Below are positions 24,652 to 36,256 of a stretch of DNA of 64,000 nt, piece by piece (position 1 is the first letter of the stretch; the number at the start of each line of letters is the position of its first letter). The translations under genes and the position numbers were made by a program. Below the pieces are notes generated by a model, which worked only from the letters and a program-made list of their open reading frames with translations, did no database searches and was not told the origin of the DNA. Source of the DNA: Peteryoungia rhizophila (GTDB taxonomy: Bacteria > Pseudomonadota > Alphaproteobacteria > Rhizobiales > Rhizobiaceae); contig NZ_STGT01000003.1 in the NCBI RefSeq assembly GCF_004912145.1, forward strand, positions 186,001 to 250,000, in the 5' to 3' direction.

Positions 24652-25458
24652 TTAACTTTGCGGCTGAAGCGCCTGGAAGAGTGCTGCTGCCGACGCATAT
24701 TCGCCGTAGCGGGCCTCGCGGCGCGCCTCGGCCTCGGCATCCGTGCCCCAATGCTCGATCGCCCAGTCCTCGTCGATATGTGCGAGCGACCAGACCTCGT
24801 CGAGGTCAAAGGCGCCGTCGGCAAAGGCAAGCGCCAGAACCGCTGAGCCGGTCAGCGTCGTCACGACGTTGAGGCAGGAGATCAGGAAGGGGTCTCGGTA
24901 GCGCTCGAGCGCCCGCGCGTAAGCCGCAATGGCCTCGGACGGCTGTTGCTGGTGTATGACGCCTTCCACCAGGAAGAAGCGGGCGCCGTGCGCCGTCGCT
25001 GCCCATGACAGCACCGGATCCCAGCGAGCCGCCTGCCGCTCAATCAGTTCCTTCGGAGCATCGGCGCGGTAGCAGAGCATGTCCGTGCCGGCAAAGCGGA
25101 CGATCTCGTCAAACACTTCGGCGAGGCTGTTGGAAACCGCGTCGATCGCGGTGTTCGCCAGCTTGGTGATCGGCATGGTCGCCGGATTGATGAACTCGGC
25201 CTGGCCTGCCCATTCAGCTGCCACGAGCTCGGCCGCCTCGCGGGTCGGCAGCGCCAGGAGGTTCTTGGCGGGGGTCTTCACCGACTTGCCGTCAAGGGCT
25301 ATCGAAAAGCCGCCCTCGCGCTCCTCGATGCCAACACTCTCATAGAAGCGTTTCGGCAGCGGGCGCTTCATCTGGATCTGGGCACGGCGGACCGGATCCT
25401 CGTGGCTGTGCTCCGGAACGAAGGTGCCGAAAATGTCCTTGTCGAGCTCGTCGCGCAT
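24652..25458 (-). CDS. ATP12-family F1-ATPase assembly chaperone
   Basis: Homologue of mitochondrial Atp12, which binds free F1 alpha subunit during ATP synthase assembly. 268 residues: LPKRFYESVGIEE and ALDGKSVKTPAKNLLALPT near the N-terminus, VAAEWAGQAEFINPATMPITKLANTAID in two parts, and WDPVLSW in the middle are conserved Atp12 segments. Cytosolic. It is downstream of the HAD gene by nine bases and probably in an operon with it and the pseudouridine synthase. Confidence 0.92.
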   Translation of the reverse strand: MRDELDKDIFGTFVPEHSHEDPVRRAQIQMKRPLPKRFYESVGIEEREGGFSIALDGKSVKTPAKNLLALPTREAAELVAAEWAGQAEFINPATMPITKLANTAIDAVSNSLAEVFDEIVRFAGTDMLCYRADAPKELIERQAARWDPVLSWAATAHGARFFLVEGVIHQQQPSEAIAAYARALERYRDPFLISCLNVVTTLTGSAVLALAFADGAFDLDEVWSLAHIDEDWAIEHWGTDAEAEARREARYGEYASAAALFQALQPQS

Positions 25459-25467
25459 GAGGTGCTC

Positions 25468-26121
25468 CTAGTGAATATAGGCCAGAAGATCGGCCGGTCG
25501 TTCGACCACGGCATCAGCCCCGGCCTTCCAGAGTTCGTCCGGCGTCGCGTAACCCCAGGCGACACCGATGGCGGTTGCGCCCGCAGCCTTGGCCATCTGC
25601 ATGTCGTAGATCGCATCGCCGATGACGATCGTCTCGCGCGGCGCGATCCCGGCCTCGTCGCAGCATTCGTTGACCATGGCCGGATGCGGCTTTGACGGGC
25701 AGTCATCCGCTGTCCGGCAGAACAGGAAATGGGGCTTCAGGCCATGCCCTTCAAGGATCATTTCAAGACCACGGCGCGACTTACCGGTGACGGCGCCGAG
25801 CCAGATATCTTCGCGCGCGATCAGTGCGTCGAGCACTTCACGAATGCCGTCAAACATGGTCTCGCCGAAGCCTGAGGTTTGCCGCACGTCGGCAAAGATC
25901 GACTTGTAGTGGGTCGCCATAGCCACAGCCTCGTCATCGGCATGCGGCTTGCCGTCCATGCGGGCAATCGCGATGTCGAGCGTCAAGCCGATAATCGACT
26001 TGGTTGTTTCGATCGCCGGCTCCGGCTTGCCGAAGGCGATGAATGTGTGGCGCATGACTTCGTGGATCAGGCCGGCGCTGTCGACCAGCGTGCCGTCGCA
26101 ATCGAAGAGGACAAGCTTCAT
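25468..26121 (-). CDS. HAD-IA family hydrolase
   Basis: 217 residues. Motif I is FDCDGTLVDSAG at the N-terminus (nucleophile Asp), motif II/III regions include TGKSRRGLE, and motif IV is VIGDAIYDMQMAKAAG. The cap architecture resembles phosphoglycolate phosphatase and beta-phosphoglucomutase relatives; the substrate is unknown. The ATG overlaps the stop of the RluA-type gene by four bases. Confidence 0.9.
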   Translation of the reverse strand: MKLVLFDCDGTLVDSAGLIHEVMRHTFIAFGKPEPAIETTKSIIGLTLDIAIARMDGKPHADDEAVAMATHYKSIFADVRQTSGFGETMFDGIREVLDALIAREDIWLGAVTGKSRRGLEMILEGHGLKPHFLFCRTADDCPSKPHPAMVNECCDEAGIAPRETIVIGDAIYDMQMAKAAGATAIGVAWGYATPDELWKAGADAVVERPADLLAYIH

Positions 26122-27107
26122 TCGCCGTCCCTGTCGCCGTCACGCTGGTCGAGGCCGAGCAAGTTCCATGTCTGCACCATGTGTGGCGGCAGCGGCGCCG
26201 TCACCTTCAGGCGGCCACCATTGGGATGCGGCAAGTCGATAGAGCGCGCATGCAGGTGCAGCCGCTTCTGAACACCACCGGGGAAGTCCCAGTTGTGGTC
26301 GTCTTCGAAATACTTCGGATCGCCGATGATCGGATGGCCCATATGCAGTGCGTGGACGCGCAGCTGGTGGGTGCGCCCGGTAAAAGGCTCCATCTCCAGC
26401 CAGGCGAGGTTCTGCGCTGCGGTGTCAATGACGCGGTAATAGGTGATGGCGTGATCTGCGCCGTCCTCACCATGTCTGCAGACCCGCATGCGGTCGCCTT
26501 CATCGGTCTGGTCCTTGGTGAGCCAGGTCGAGATCTTGTCCTCGTGCTTGCGCGGGACGCCCTTCACCAGTGACCAGTAGATCTTCTTGGTGTCGCGCTC
26601 GCGAAACGCGGCCGTCAGCTTCTGAGCAGCCCCGCGGGTACGGGCAACGACCAGTACACCCGAGGTGTCGCGGTCGAGGCGGTGCACCAGACGCGGCTTC
26701 TCGCCCTTTCTGCTGGTCCATGCTTCGAGCATCTTGTCGATATGCCTGTTGAGGCCCGAGCCGCCCTGCACGGCAAGGCCGGCGGGCTTGTTGAGCACGA
26801 TGACCTTCTCGTCTTCATGCAGCAGCATACGCGACAGGAGTTCGTGGTCATCACCATGCTTCAGGTCATGGCTTGCGATCGGACCGGTCTTCTTGGCGTC
26901 GACGTCCATGGGCGGCACGCGCACGACCTGACCGGGCTGGACACGGGCATCGGTCTTGACGCGACCGCCGTCGACACGGACCTGGCCGGAGCGCAACAGT
27001 TTCTGCAGCGCGCCGAAGCCGAGACCCGGATAGTGGATCTTGAACCAACGGTCGAGCCGCATGCCCGCCTCGTCGGCTTCCACGGTGATATGTTCGATGC
27101 CTGCCAT
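26118..27107 (-). CDS. RluA-family pseudouridine synthase (RluC-like)
   Basis: Isomerises uridine to pseudouridine in rRNA; RluC-type enzymes act on 23S rRNA. 329 residues: an N-terminal S4-like RNA-binding segment (LQKLLRSGQVRVDGGRV, ~residues 35-51) and the catalytic domain with HRLDRDTSGVLVVAR carrying the catalytic Asp. TGRTHQLRVHALHMGHPI is also diagnostic. The exact target uridines cannot be read from sequence. It is the first of a three-gene unit with the HAD and ATP12 genes. Confidence 0.92.
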   Translation of the reverse strand: MAGIEHITVEADEAGMRLDRWFKIHYPGLGFGALQKLLRSGQVRVDGGRVKTDARVQPGQVVRVPPMDVDAKKTGPIASHDLKHGDDHELLSRMLLHEDEKVIVLNKPAGLAVQGGSGLNRHIDKMLEAWTSRKGEKPRLVHRLDRDTSGVLVVARTRGAAQKLTAAFRERDTKKIYWSLVKGVPRKHEDKISTWLTKDQTDEGDRMRVCRHGEDGADHAITYYRVIDTAAQNLAWLEMEPFTGRTHQLRVHALHMGHPIIGDPKYFEDDHNWDFPGGVQKRLHLHARSIDLPHPNGGRLKVTAPLPPHMVQTWNLLGLDQRDGDRDGE

Positions 27108-27203
27108 CAGGGAATTCTTTCGTGCTCGGGTTCTCCACCCACTTGTCCCGTGCCTTTAGTAGATTTCGGGCGCAAAGGGAAAGCGGAAATGCAGAACCCG
27201 GCC

Positions 27204-27581
27204 TCAGAACAGGCTGCGGCCCAGGGCCAGACCGCCAAAAGCCGCCGCGAGCGACAGCGTCACACTCGCCGCCACATAGCCAAAGGCGGCGAGGATCGCG
27301 CCTCGTTCGGCGAGCGCCATGGTGTCGAGGGAGAAGGACGAAAACGTGGTGAACCCGCCGAGGAAACCGACGACGAGCAAGAGGCGCATCTCCATCGGGG
27401 CCGCCAGCTTGCGGGCAACGAGTTCCGTCAGCAGGCCGATCGCAAACGAGCCGACGATGTTGACCGTGATCGTGCCCCAGGGAAAGGCTGGCCCGAGTAG
27501 TCGCGTCATGGCGATCCCGGTCAGGTAGCGGGCCACCGATCCAGTCGCGCCACCGATCGCGACCAGCAGGATGTGGAACAT
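27204..27581 (-). CDS. crcB: Fluoride channel CrcB/Fluc
   Basis: A 125-residue, four-helix membrane protein that exports fluoride as an antiparallel dimer. Diagnostic motifs are GGATGSVARY in helix 1, NIVGSFAIG in helix 2 and GFLGGFTTFSSFS in the broken helix 3 that lines the pore. GGAGG sits six bases before the ATG at 27581. No fluoride riboswitch was found in the 60 bases upstream. Confidence 0.96.
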   Translation of the reverse strand: MFHILLVAIGGATGSVARYLTGIAMTRLLGPAFPWGTITVNIVGSFAIGLLTELVARKLAAPMEMRLLLVVGFLGGFTTFSSFSLDTMALAERGAILAAFGYVAASVTLSLAAAFGGLALGRSLF

Positions 27582-27641
27582 GAATGCCTCCGGCTCAAAC
27601 GGCTGTTGTCAGTGCCGTTCAAGCCGGTTGCGGCAACCGCG

Positions 27642-28178
27642 TCAACCCTTGGCCATGTCGAGAAAATCTTCGACAAAACCGCTGAGTGCCTTCCAGTCGG
27701 TGAATTCGTGGTCACGGCTGACATCCGTCGGGGCGTTCTCCAATTCCGCCATGCGGCGGATGATCCAGCGCTTGAAGAAGTCATATTCGGTGTAGCGCAG
27801 GGCGCCGGCGGCATGATGCATCATGGTCGGTCGCCAGCCGCTGTCGCTGATCAGCGCGTCCGGGACATGCATGGCCTCCTCCCGTTCCTCCTCGAACTCG
27901 CTGCGTATGAGAAGCGACACGGAGACGAAGGCCGAGGGCACGCTGTTCAGCCAGGACGCCTCCTGTCGCACGAAACTTGCGAAAGCAGCGGGATAACGCG
28001 CCGCATGCACGGGGGCACACAGGATTGCTGCTTCCGGATGGGCGATCGCATATTCGGCGCCCGAGGCTATATCGAACAGCAAGGCCCTGTCGCCTGCCGC
28101 CTCGACGGCGGCAGCCACCGCCCCCGCGATCTTGCGCGTCTGCCCTTCGACCGTCGCATAACCGACGAGAATGATCAT
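27642..28178 (-). CDS. Flavodoxin-domain protein (HemG-like)
   Basis: 178 residues with an N-terminal flavodoxin phosphate loop region (ILVGYATVEGQTRKIA), then ILCAPVHAARYPAAF and a C-terminal KRWIIRRMAELE helix as in HemG-type menaquinone-dependent protoporphyrinogen oxidase. Such proteins oxidise protoporphyrinogen IX at the membrane in some bacteria, but many flavodoxin-like proteins do not, so the role is open. The start ATG is 28178; the extra upstream 30 codons have no ribosome site. Confidence 0.78.
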   Translation of the reverse strand: MIILVGYATVEGQTRKIAGAVAAAVEAAGDRALLFDIASGAEYAIAHPEAAILCAPVHAARYPAAFASFVRQEASWLNSVPSAFVSVSLLIRSEFEEEREEAMHVPDALISDSGWRPTMMHHAAGALRYTEYDFFKRWIIRRMAELENAPTDVSRDHEFTDWKALSGFVEDFLDMAKG

Positions 28179-28375
28179 GTCCTCTGCTCCTCTTCCGATG
28201 TCTGGGCATCGTAAGGCAAGCAGCCGGGCCGCGCCTTGATCTGGCGCAAAACGGGGCGTGTTGGGCAAGACCCAAAACCCGCTCAGTTTTATTCAAATTC
28301 GCTCATTCGACTTAAAGATGCATAGATAACCGTGGTTTATGCTAATGTCGTTATGTATTATCTGGAAAAGCACTC

Positions 28376-28651
28376 ATGACACAGGTTGTCACAGTCTCTG
28401 CCCAAACCGCGGCCTACGCGATGGAACCGGTGAAGCCGCCACAGCGCGCCTCCCGCGCCTCATACGTGGAAGAGCACACGCGTATGCTGGCGCAGCAGGC
28501 AGCACAAAGCGAAGATCTGCGGCTGCGGGCGCTGGTGAACATCGTTCAGCCTCCCGCACTTGCTTTGTATTTCCTCACGTCGACACAACAACAGTTCGAA
28601 CAGGCGACGCTCCAGGAAACGATCGAGGCCTACAAGAATTCGGTCGCCTGA
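28376..28651 (+). CDS. Small hypothetical protein
   Basis: 91 residues, mostly helical with high Ala/Gln content (HTRMLAQQAAQSEDLRLRAL) and no signal peptide or membrane helix. No family is recognised. The ATG has GGAAAAG at a suitable distance, and a strong terminator at 28677-28714 follows the stop, so it forms a free-standing transcription unit in an otherwise AT-richer stretch. Confidence 0.65.
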   Translation: MTQVVTVSAQTAAYAMEPVKPPQRASRASYVEEHTRMLAQQAAQSEDLRLRALVNIVQPPALALYFLTSTQQQFEQATLQETIEAYKNSVA

Positions 28652-28676
28652 GACCTCTCTCCCGGGACGCATGAAG

Positions 28677-28714
28677 AAAGCCGCGACCGATGGACGGTCG
28701 CGGCTTCCTTCGTT
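28677..28714. terminator. Bidirectional terminator
   Basis: Stem GCCGCGACCG (28680-28689) with CGGTCGCGGC (28695-28704), loop ATGGA, flanked by A/T-rich runs. It serves the small plus-strand gene and the convergent copper-protein gene. Confidence 0.85.
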
Positions 28715-28732
28715 TCAACGAGGCTGACTGGT

Positions 28733-29788
28733 TCAGTTGCCCCTGGCAGGGCCGATCGGCAGGACCACATCAATGGCACCGGCCTTCTCGAAGGTCAGGG
28801 TGACGCTTACCGTCGCGCCCTCCTTGAAGGGCTCCGATACCTTGTAGAACATCAGATGAAGGCCACCCGGTTTGAGTTCGACCGTCTCTCCCGCGGGGAT
28901 GACGACGCCGTCGTTCAGCTGACGCATTTTCATGACGTCACCTTCCATCGTCATCTCATGCAACTGGACTTCTCCGGCCTGTGAAGAAGTCGCCGACACG
29001 AGCCTGTCGTCTTCGCCGCCCTTGTTGGTGATGGTGACGAAGCCGCCACCGACCGGCTGGCCGGGCAGCATGGCCTTGGTGAAGCCAGCCGTCAGTTCCA
29101 GATCGCCGGCCGTGACAGGCGTGAAGCCGCCCGGGTCCGTCGCTGCCATATGGTCACCATGACCCGCCTGTTCACCATGGGCCGCATGCGCGCCGTGTCC
29201 AGTTGCAGCGGCCTGCTCGGCGGGAGCAGCATGACCAGCATGGGCGCCGTGGCCGCCGTGCTCATAGCCCTCGGCTGCGACCAGTTGCAAGACGGGGGCC
29301 GGGCCGTCGAGATCATGCGGGTCCTGTCCGGGGGCTGCGACCTGGTCCCAGGCAACCTTACCATCCGTGCCGCAAAGCTGAACCGTCGGGAAGGCCAAGC
29401 CCGTTGCCGGATCGCCGGCGGCGACCTTTCCGTAGACCACGAAAGTGTCGTAGAAATTGTCCGGCAGATCGCCGTTCTTGAAGCGGATTTCGACCGGGCC
29501 GGATTTTACTGCCGTGCCATGGTTGTCGTAGCCTTGCTGGTAGTCGCCCGTGATCACTTCGATCTCCCAGCCCGGTTTCGGCATGGGCTTGGCGGCAATG
29601 AAGCCTTCCGGCAGCTTGATCTGGACTTCGTTGGTCGCCTTGCCGTCGCAGCCATGCGGGACCTGCAGGGTGGCGGCGACATAAGAGCCGACCTTGGCAG
29701 GCTGGTTGGCAAAGGTCGCATGGGCGAACACTGATGTGGTCGATGCGAGGGTTGCGATCGCGATTGCGAAAATGAGTTGGGTCTTCAT
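28733..29788 (-). CDS. YcnI-like (DUF1775) / PCuAC copper-chaperone fusion
   Basis: 351 residues, periplasmic after a signal peptide (start MKTQLIFAIAIATLAST, cleavage near VFAHA leaving an N-terminal His). Residues ~23-175 are YcnI/DUF1775, a fold that binds copper through the mature N-terminal His. A His/Gly/Ala-rich linker (repeats of HGAHA and HAGHA) joins it to a PCuAC domain (~235-351) with the H-x-M copper motif: VQLHEMTMEGDVMKMR and GGLHLMF. Both domains deliver or store Cu(I)/Cu(II), probably for cytochrome oxidase or copper tolerance. The ATG at 29788 has GGAGAGA upstream. Confidence 0.9.
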   Translation of the reverse strand: MKTQLIFAIAIATLASTTSVFAHATFANQPAKVGSYVAATLQVPHGCDGKATNEVQIKLPEGFIAAKPMPKPGWEIEVITGDYQQGYDNHGTAVKSGPVEIRFKNGDLPDNFYDTFVVYGKVAAGDPATGLAFPTVQLCGTDGKVAWDQVAAPGQDPHDLDGPAPVLQLVAAEGYEHGGHGAHAGHAAPAEQAAATGHGAHAAHGEQAGHGDHMAATDPGGFTPVTAGDLELTAGFTKAMLPGQPVGGGFVTITNKGGEDDRLVSATSSQAGEVQLHEMTMEGDVMKMRQLNDGVVIPAGETVELKPGGLHLMFYKVSEPFKEGATVSVTLTFEKAGAIDVVLPIGPARGN

Positions 29789-29859
29789 GGGTGTCTCTCC
29801 ATGCCGCGGTCCATTCTGGCCGTCGGCAGTCATCAGTCTTCTTCAGTTGGTAAAGGGGA

Positions 29860-30231
29860 TCAGACGAAGAGCGGCGGACCGCGCAGGCGCGGTCTGTCGA
29901 GGAGATGCTGGGATCGATGTGTCGTGGCAGCAGGGACTATCTGCCCCAGGCTCGCAAACTGACTGACAAGCCAGGAGTGGTCCGAGGGTGTCGGCAAGAT
30001 GACGGCGCCGGCAAGGCGGCATGCCTCACAGTCGACCGGCGGCCTGGCATGCTTCTGGTCCTGATCGGCAACACAAAGATCGGGAAATGTGCCGTCGGGG
30101 AGCGCATAGGAGACCGATTGGACATCGGTCGCGATCGCGGCCGGCGCGCGATGGGCAAAGCCGAGCGACAGGAAGACCATGGCGCAGAAGATGCGCAGGA
30201 TCATCGTGGCTGGTCTTCGCTTCGATTTCAT
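29860..30231 (-). CDS. DUF2946-like small exported protein
   Basis: 123 residues with an N-terminal hydrophobic segment (MILRIFCAMVFLSLGFAH) predicted as signal or anchor. It has a CVADQDQ segment and CEACRLAG, and ends RLRGPPLFV; a paired-Cys motif and terminal RxPP are usual in DUF2946 proteins, which often neighbour copper genes. The adjacent YcnI-PCuAC gene fits that context. The ATG at 30231 is chosen with GGGGACG before it; the frame continues far upstream into gcvT antisense, which is spurious. Confidence 0.65.
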   Translation of the reverse strand: MKSKRRPATMILRIFCAMVFLSLGFAHRAPAAIATDVQSVSYALPDGTFPDLCVADQDQKHARPPVDCEACRLAGAVILPTPSDHSWLVSQFASLGQIVPAATTHRSQHLLDRPRLRGPPLFV

Positions 30232-30402
30232 CGTCGTCCCCGTTCGGCTCATTGCTGTATCGCGATGCGCGCGCCAAGCCAAGCGACGAGATGCCGCGCC
30301 GCTTTGGACACTCGCGGGCCTTGCGGCTTCAGCGACAAAAATTTGCTCGCGAGCGACGCGGCCTCTTGCCAAGCTGCCCTGCGGCCGGATAATGCCTTGA
30401 TG

Positions 30403-30568
30403 ACCTTGTAGGGAGATACCGGTTCGATCCGGAGCCGAAGGAGCAACCGCCCCGGAAACTCTCAGGCAAATGGACCACAAGGCGTCGACTGCACTCTGGA
30501 GAGAGGCCCGTTTCCAAAGCGGGCCAAGCCGAAGGGATAACAATCTCAGGCACAAGGACAGAGGGGGC
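30403..30568 (+). promoter_or_regulatory. Tandem glycine riboswitch
   Basis: Two aptamers precede gcvT. Aptamer 1 (~30403-30475) has GAGCCGAAGGAGCAAC, CCCCGGAAACTCTCAGGCA and GGACCA. Aptamer 2 (~30491-30567) has CTGGAGAGA, GCCGAAGGGATAACAATCTC and AGGCACAAGGACAGAGG. The glycine-binding core CTCAGGCA appears in both. Glycine binding is expected to switch on the glycine cleavage operon. Confidence 0.95.
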
Positions 30569-30636
30569 TCATGAACCGGCACAACCGTGCCCAGACTTGA
30601 GCCAGCGCATATGCGCTGAAACCCGGAGGCGACGTC

Positions 30637-31779
30637 TTGGACGACCAGACTGCTCTCAAACACACACCCCTTTATGATCTCCATGTATCGCTCGGCGCCA
30701 AGATGGTGCCCTTCGCCGGTTACGACATGCCGGTGCAATATCCAGCTGGTGTCCTGAAGGAACATCTGCACACCCGTGCCGCCGCCGGTCTCTTCGACGT
30801 TTCCCATATGGGCCAAGTCGAACTGGTCGCCGCCTCCGGGACTTACGAGGACGCGGCCAAGGCCCTGGAAACGCTCGTTCCCGTCGACATCCTCGGCCTG
30901 AAGGACGGCCGCCAGCGTTATGGCTTTTTCACCGACGACAACGGCGGCATCCTCGACGATTTGATGATTTCCCGCCTCGGTGAACGCCTGCTGGTCGTGG
31001 TCAATGCCGGCTGCAAGGATGCCGATATCGCCCATATGCGGTCGAAGCTTCCTGATGGCGTTCAGGTTCTCGTGCATGACGACCGGGCGCTTCTCGCCCT
31101 GCAGGGGCCGAAGGCGGAAGCCGTGCTTGCGGCGCTCAATTCTGAAATCGCAGCCATGAAGTTCATGGACGTGCGTGAACTGTCTCTGGGCGACATCCCT
31201 GCCCTCATCTCCCGCACCGGCTATTCGGGCGAAGACGGCTTCGAGATCTCGGTCCCGGCAGACGGCGCCACGGACCTCGCCAAGGCGCTGCTCGGCCAGC
31301 CCGACTGTCAGCCGATCGGTCTCGGTGCGCGCGATTCGCTGCGGCTCGAAGCCGGCCTCTGCCTCTATGGAAACGACATCGACACGACGACCTCACCCGT
31401 TGAGGCATCCATCGAATGGGGGATCCAGAAGGTCCGTCGCATCGGTGGCGCCCGCGCCGGCGGTTTCCCGGGGGCGGCGACACGCATTCTCGGCGAGCTT
31501 GAGAATGGCGTTTCCCGCCGCCGCGTCGGCCTGAAGCCCGAGGGCAAGGCGCCGGTGCGTCCGCCGGCTAAGTTGTTCGCCGATGCCGAGGGCAAGACCG
31601 AGATCGGTCACGTTTCCTCAGGGGGCTTCGGTCCCAGCGCCGAAGGCCCGATCGCCATGGGCTATGTCCCGACCGCGATGGTCGAGCCCGGCACCCAGGT
31701 CTTTGCGGAGGTGCGCGGCAAGCTGTTGCCACTCACCGTCACCGCCCTTCCCTTCGTTACCCCCACCTATAAACGCTGA
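30637..31779 (+). CDS. gcvT: Glycine cleavage system T protein (aminomethyltransferase)
   Basis: Transfers the aminomethyl carbon from lipoyl-H protein to tetrahydrofolate, releasing ammonia. 380 residues: [20 protein letters not shown] at the start, [28 protein letters not shown] and [19 protein letters not shown] are GcvT signatures. It begins at a TTG (30637) with GGAGG seven bases upstream. It heads gcvT-gcvH-gcvP, controlled by the tandem glycine riboswitch. Confidence 0.96.
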   Translation: MDDQTALKHTPLYDLHVSLGAKMVPFAGYDMPVQYPAGVLKEHLHTRAAAGLFDVSHMGQVELVAASGTYEDAAKALETLVPVDILGLKDGRQRYGFFTDDNGGILDDLMISRLGERLLVVVNAGCKDADIAHMRSKLPDGVQVLVHDDRALLALQGPKAEAVLAALNSEIAAMKFMDVRELSLGDIPALISRTGYSGEDGFEISVPADGATDLAKALLGQPDCQPIGLGARDSLRLEAGLCLYGNDIDTTTSPVEASIEWGIQKVRRIGGARAGGFPGAATRILGELENGVSRRRVGLKPEGKAPVRPPAKLFADAEGKTEIGHVSSGGFGPSAEGPIAMGYVPTAMVEPGTQVFAEVRGKLLPLTVTALPFVTPTYKR

Positions 31780-31799
31780 AAAAATCTCCGGAGAGAACC

Positions 31800-32161
31800 A
31801 TGTTGAAATTTACCGCTGAACACGAATGGCTGAAGATCGAAGACGGCGTTGCCACCGTTGGCATCACCACGCATGCTGCCGGCCAGCTCGGCGATCTCGT
31901 CTTCGTCGAACTGCCGGACGAAGGCTCGAGCTTTAAGAAGGACGGCACCGCCGCGACCGTCGAGAGCGTCAAGGCAGCCTCCGACGTCTACTGCCCGCTC
32001 GATGGTGAAGTGGTCGAGATCAACCAGGCAATCGTCGACGATCCGTCGCTTGTCAATTCCGATCCGGAAGGTGCCGCCTGGTTCTTCAAGCTGAAGCTCG
32101 CCAACCCTTCTGACGCCGACGCTCTGCTCGACGAAGCAGCCTACAAGGAGCTGATCGCGTA

Positions 32162-32162
<1 letters not shown>
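31800..32162 (+). CDS. gcvH: Glycine cleavage system H protein
   Basis: The lipoyl carrier shuttling the aminomethyl group between P, T and L proteins. 120 residues. The lipoylated lysine is expected at Lys58 in VESVKAASD, with [19 protein letters not shown] before it. The ATG follows GGAGAGAACC. The stop TAA shares its last base with the gcvP ATG. Confidence 0.97.
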
Positions 32163-35020
<2,858 letters not shown>

Positions 35021-35040
35021 CAGCCTGAAATTCGCCATGA

Positions 35041-35072
35041 GAACGCCGCCCTTGAGGCGGCGTTCTTCATTT
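35041..35072 (+). terminator. Terminator of gcvTHP
   Basis: Perfect stem GAACGCCGCC / GGCGGCGTTC with loop CTTGA, followed by TTCATTT, 20 bases after the gcvP stop. Confidence 0.88.
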
Positions 35073-35155
35073 GTGGTGACATGCCGAAACGCCCTGTGAT
35101 GGAACGGATCTGGCCACGGCCCGTTCTTCCCGCTGTTCAACACAGGAGAACAGAC

Positions 35156-35482
35156 ATGCGCAACACAATCATCCTCGCTGGTGCAGCGGCACTCATGACG
35201 CTCTCGGCGTCGGCCAATGCGCAGGACACTGTCATCATCCGGCAGGCGCCGGTCGCGACCCAGTCGACCATCGTGGTACCGGCTCCCGTCGAGACCTACA
35301 TCTTGGAACGCGAAGTTCGCTCCGTGCCTTATGAAGGCGATGTCCTGATCGGTCGCGTCATTGAAGATCCGGTCGAACTCTATCCCGTCGAGGGTTACGA
35401 GGACTATTCCTATACCGTCATCAACGAACGCCGGGTGATCGTCGATCCGCAGACTCGACAGATCATCCAGATCATCGAGTGA
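35156..35482 (+). CDS. DUF1236-type small secreted protein
   Basis: 108 residues. A signal peptide (MRNTIILAGAAALMTLSASA, cleavage after ANA) precedes an acidic, Val/Ile-rich mature part. The closing VIVDPQTRQIIQIIE matches the repeated DUF1236 pattern. It probably acts in the periplasm; function unknown. The ATG has AGGAGAA upstream, and a terminator follows at 35506. Confidence 0.75.
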   Translation: MRNTIILAGAAALMTLSASANAQDTVIIRQAPVATQSTIVVPAPVETYILEREVRSVPYEGDVLIGRVIEDPVELYPVEGYEDYSYTVINERRVIVDPQTRQIIQIIE

Positions 35483-35505
35483 ACTCGGACATCGAACGAA
35501 ATCAG

Positions 35506-35537
35506 AAAACCCGGCTCACCAGCGCCGGGTTTTTTTC
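35506..35537 (+). terminator. Terminator of DUF1236 gene
   Basis: Stem AAACCCGGC / GCCGGGTTT with a short TCACCAGC loop and a run of seven T. Confidence 0.9.
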
Positions 35538-35712
35538 TATCGAGATCCGGGATTAATCGTCCGGGCGACAACGCCCGACCCATCTCGACCGCGTTTCAAA
35601 GCGACACAAGTTCGACGAAGCTCGAAAGCTTTCGGAAACCCCGAGCCTTGGGAAAGATCTAACCTGTCTCGTTTATCTTCATCCTCTCGGCTTCCAAGCG
35701 ACAGGAACGGCA

Positions 35713-36039
35713 ATGAGCATTTCGGCGATCATGGGCATTTCGCTCTCGGGCATGCAGGCAGAAAAGACACGCCTCGCTTCGACCGCGAACAATGTCGCGA
35801 ATGCCATGACGCCGGCCTATGACCGGCTTGAGACCAAATTCACCAGTTCGGCCCAAGGCGGCGTGACCGCATCCGTTGCCCCAACTGGCGACGAGACTTT
35901 CGACGACATGTCGAATGTGGACCTCGCTTCGGAGATGCTGTCGCTCGTGCAAAGCGAAATCGGTTTCAAGGCCAATGCGAGCGCCTGGGAAACCGGCGCC
36001 GATCTCTGGGATGTTCTGCTCAGTATCAAGCGGGACTGA
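35713..36039 (+). CDS. Small flagellar rod-like protein (FlgB/FlgC N-terminal family)
   Basis: 108 residues. The N-terminus ISLSGMQAEKTRLASTANNVANAMTP is the coiled rod-protein signature (SANNxANxxTp), and the C-terminus (DLASEMLSLVQSEIGFKANA) mirrors the closing helix of rod proteins. Normal FlgC is slightly longer and part of a flagellar operon; this copy stands alone, so it may be an accessory or divergent paralogue. The ATG has AGGAACGGC before it. Confidence 0.7.
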   Translation: MSISAIMGISLSGMQAEKTRLASTANNVANAMTPAYDRLETKFTSSAQGGVTASVAPTGDETFDDMSNVDLASEMLSLVQSEIGFKANASAWETGADLWDVLLSIKRD

Positions 36040-36256
36040 TCGGCGCTATGCCCCGTGGCCTGCTTGCAGCACGCGTTGACGATATGCGCTTCAATCGGGA
36101 CGTCGATGCGTCAGACCGACTGAACCATGACGGGCAAAATTTGGGCCGCCTGAACGAAACTGCGTGAACGCACGTCCAGAATGCAATTCTTCGATTGCAA
36201 TCGCACCGGACTTCAGGCCACATTCTCAAGTTGCAATCGGTTGCATCAGGGATTCC

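Noticed and set aside
27582-27641. Fluoride riboswitch ahead of crcB
   Set aside because: No match to the conserved pseudoknot core in the short upstream region.
29860-31077. Extended 405-codon reading of the DUF2946 frame
   Set aside because: The N-terminal two-thirds run antisense through the riboswitch and gcvT; the signal-peptide start at 30231 explains the real gene.
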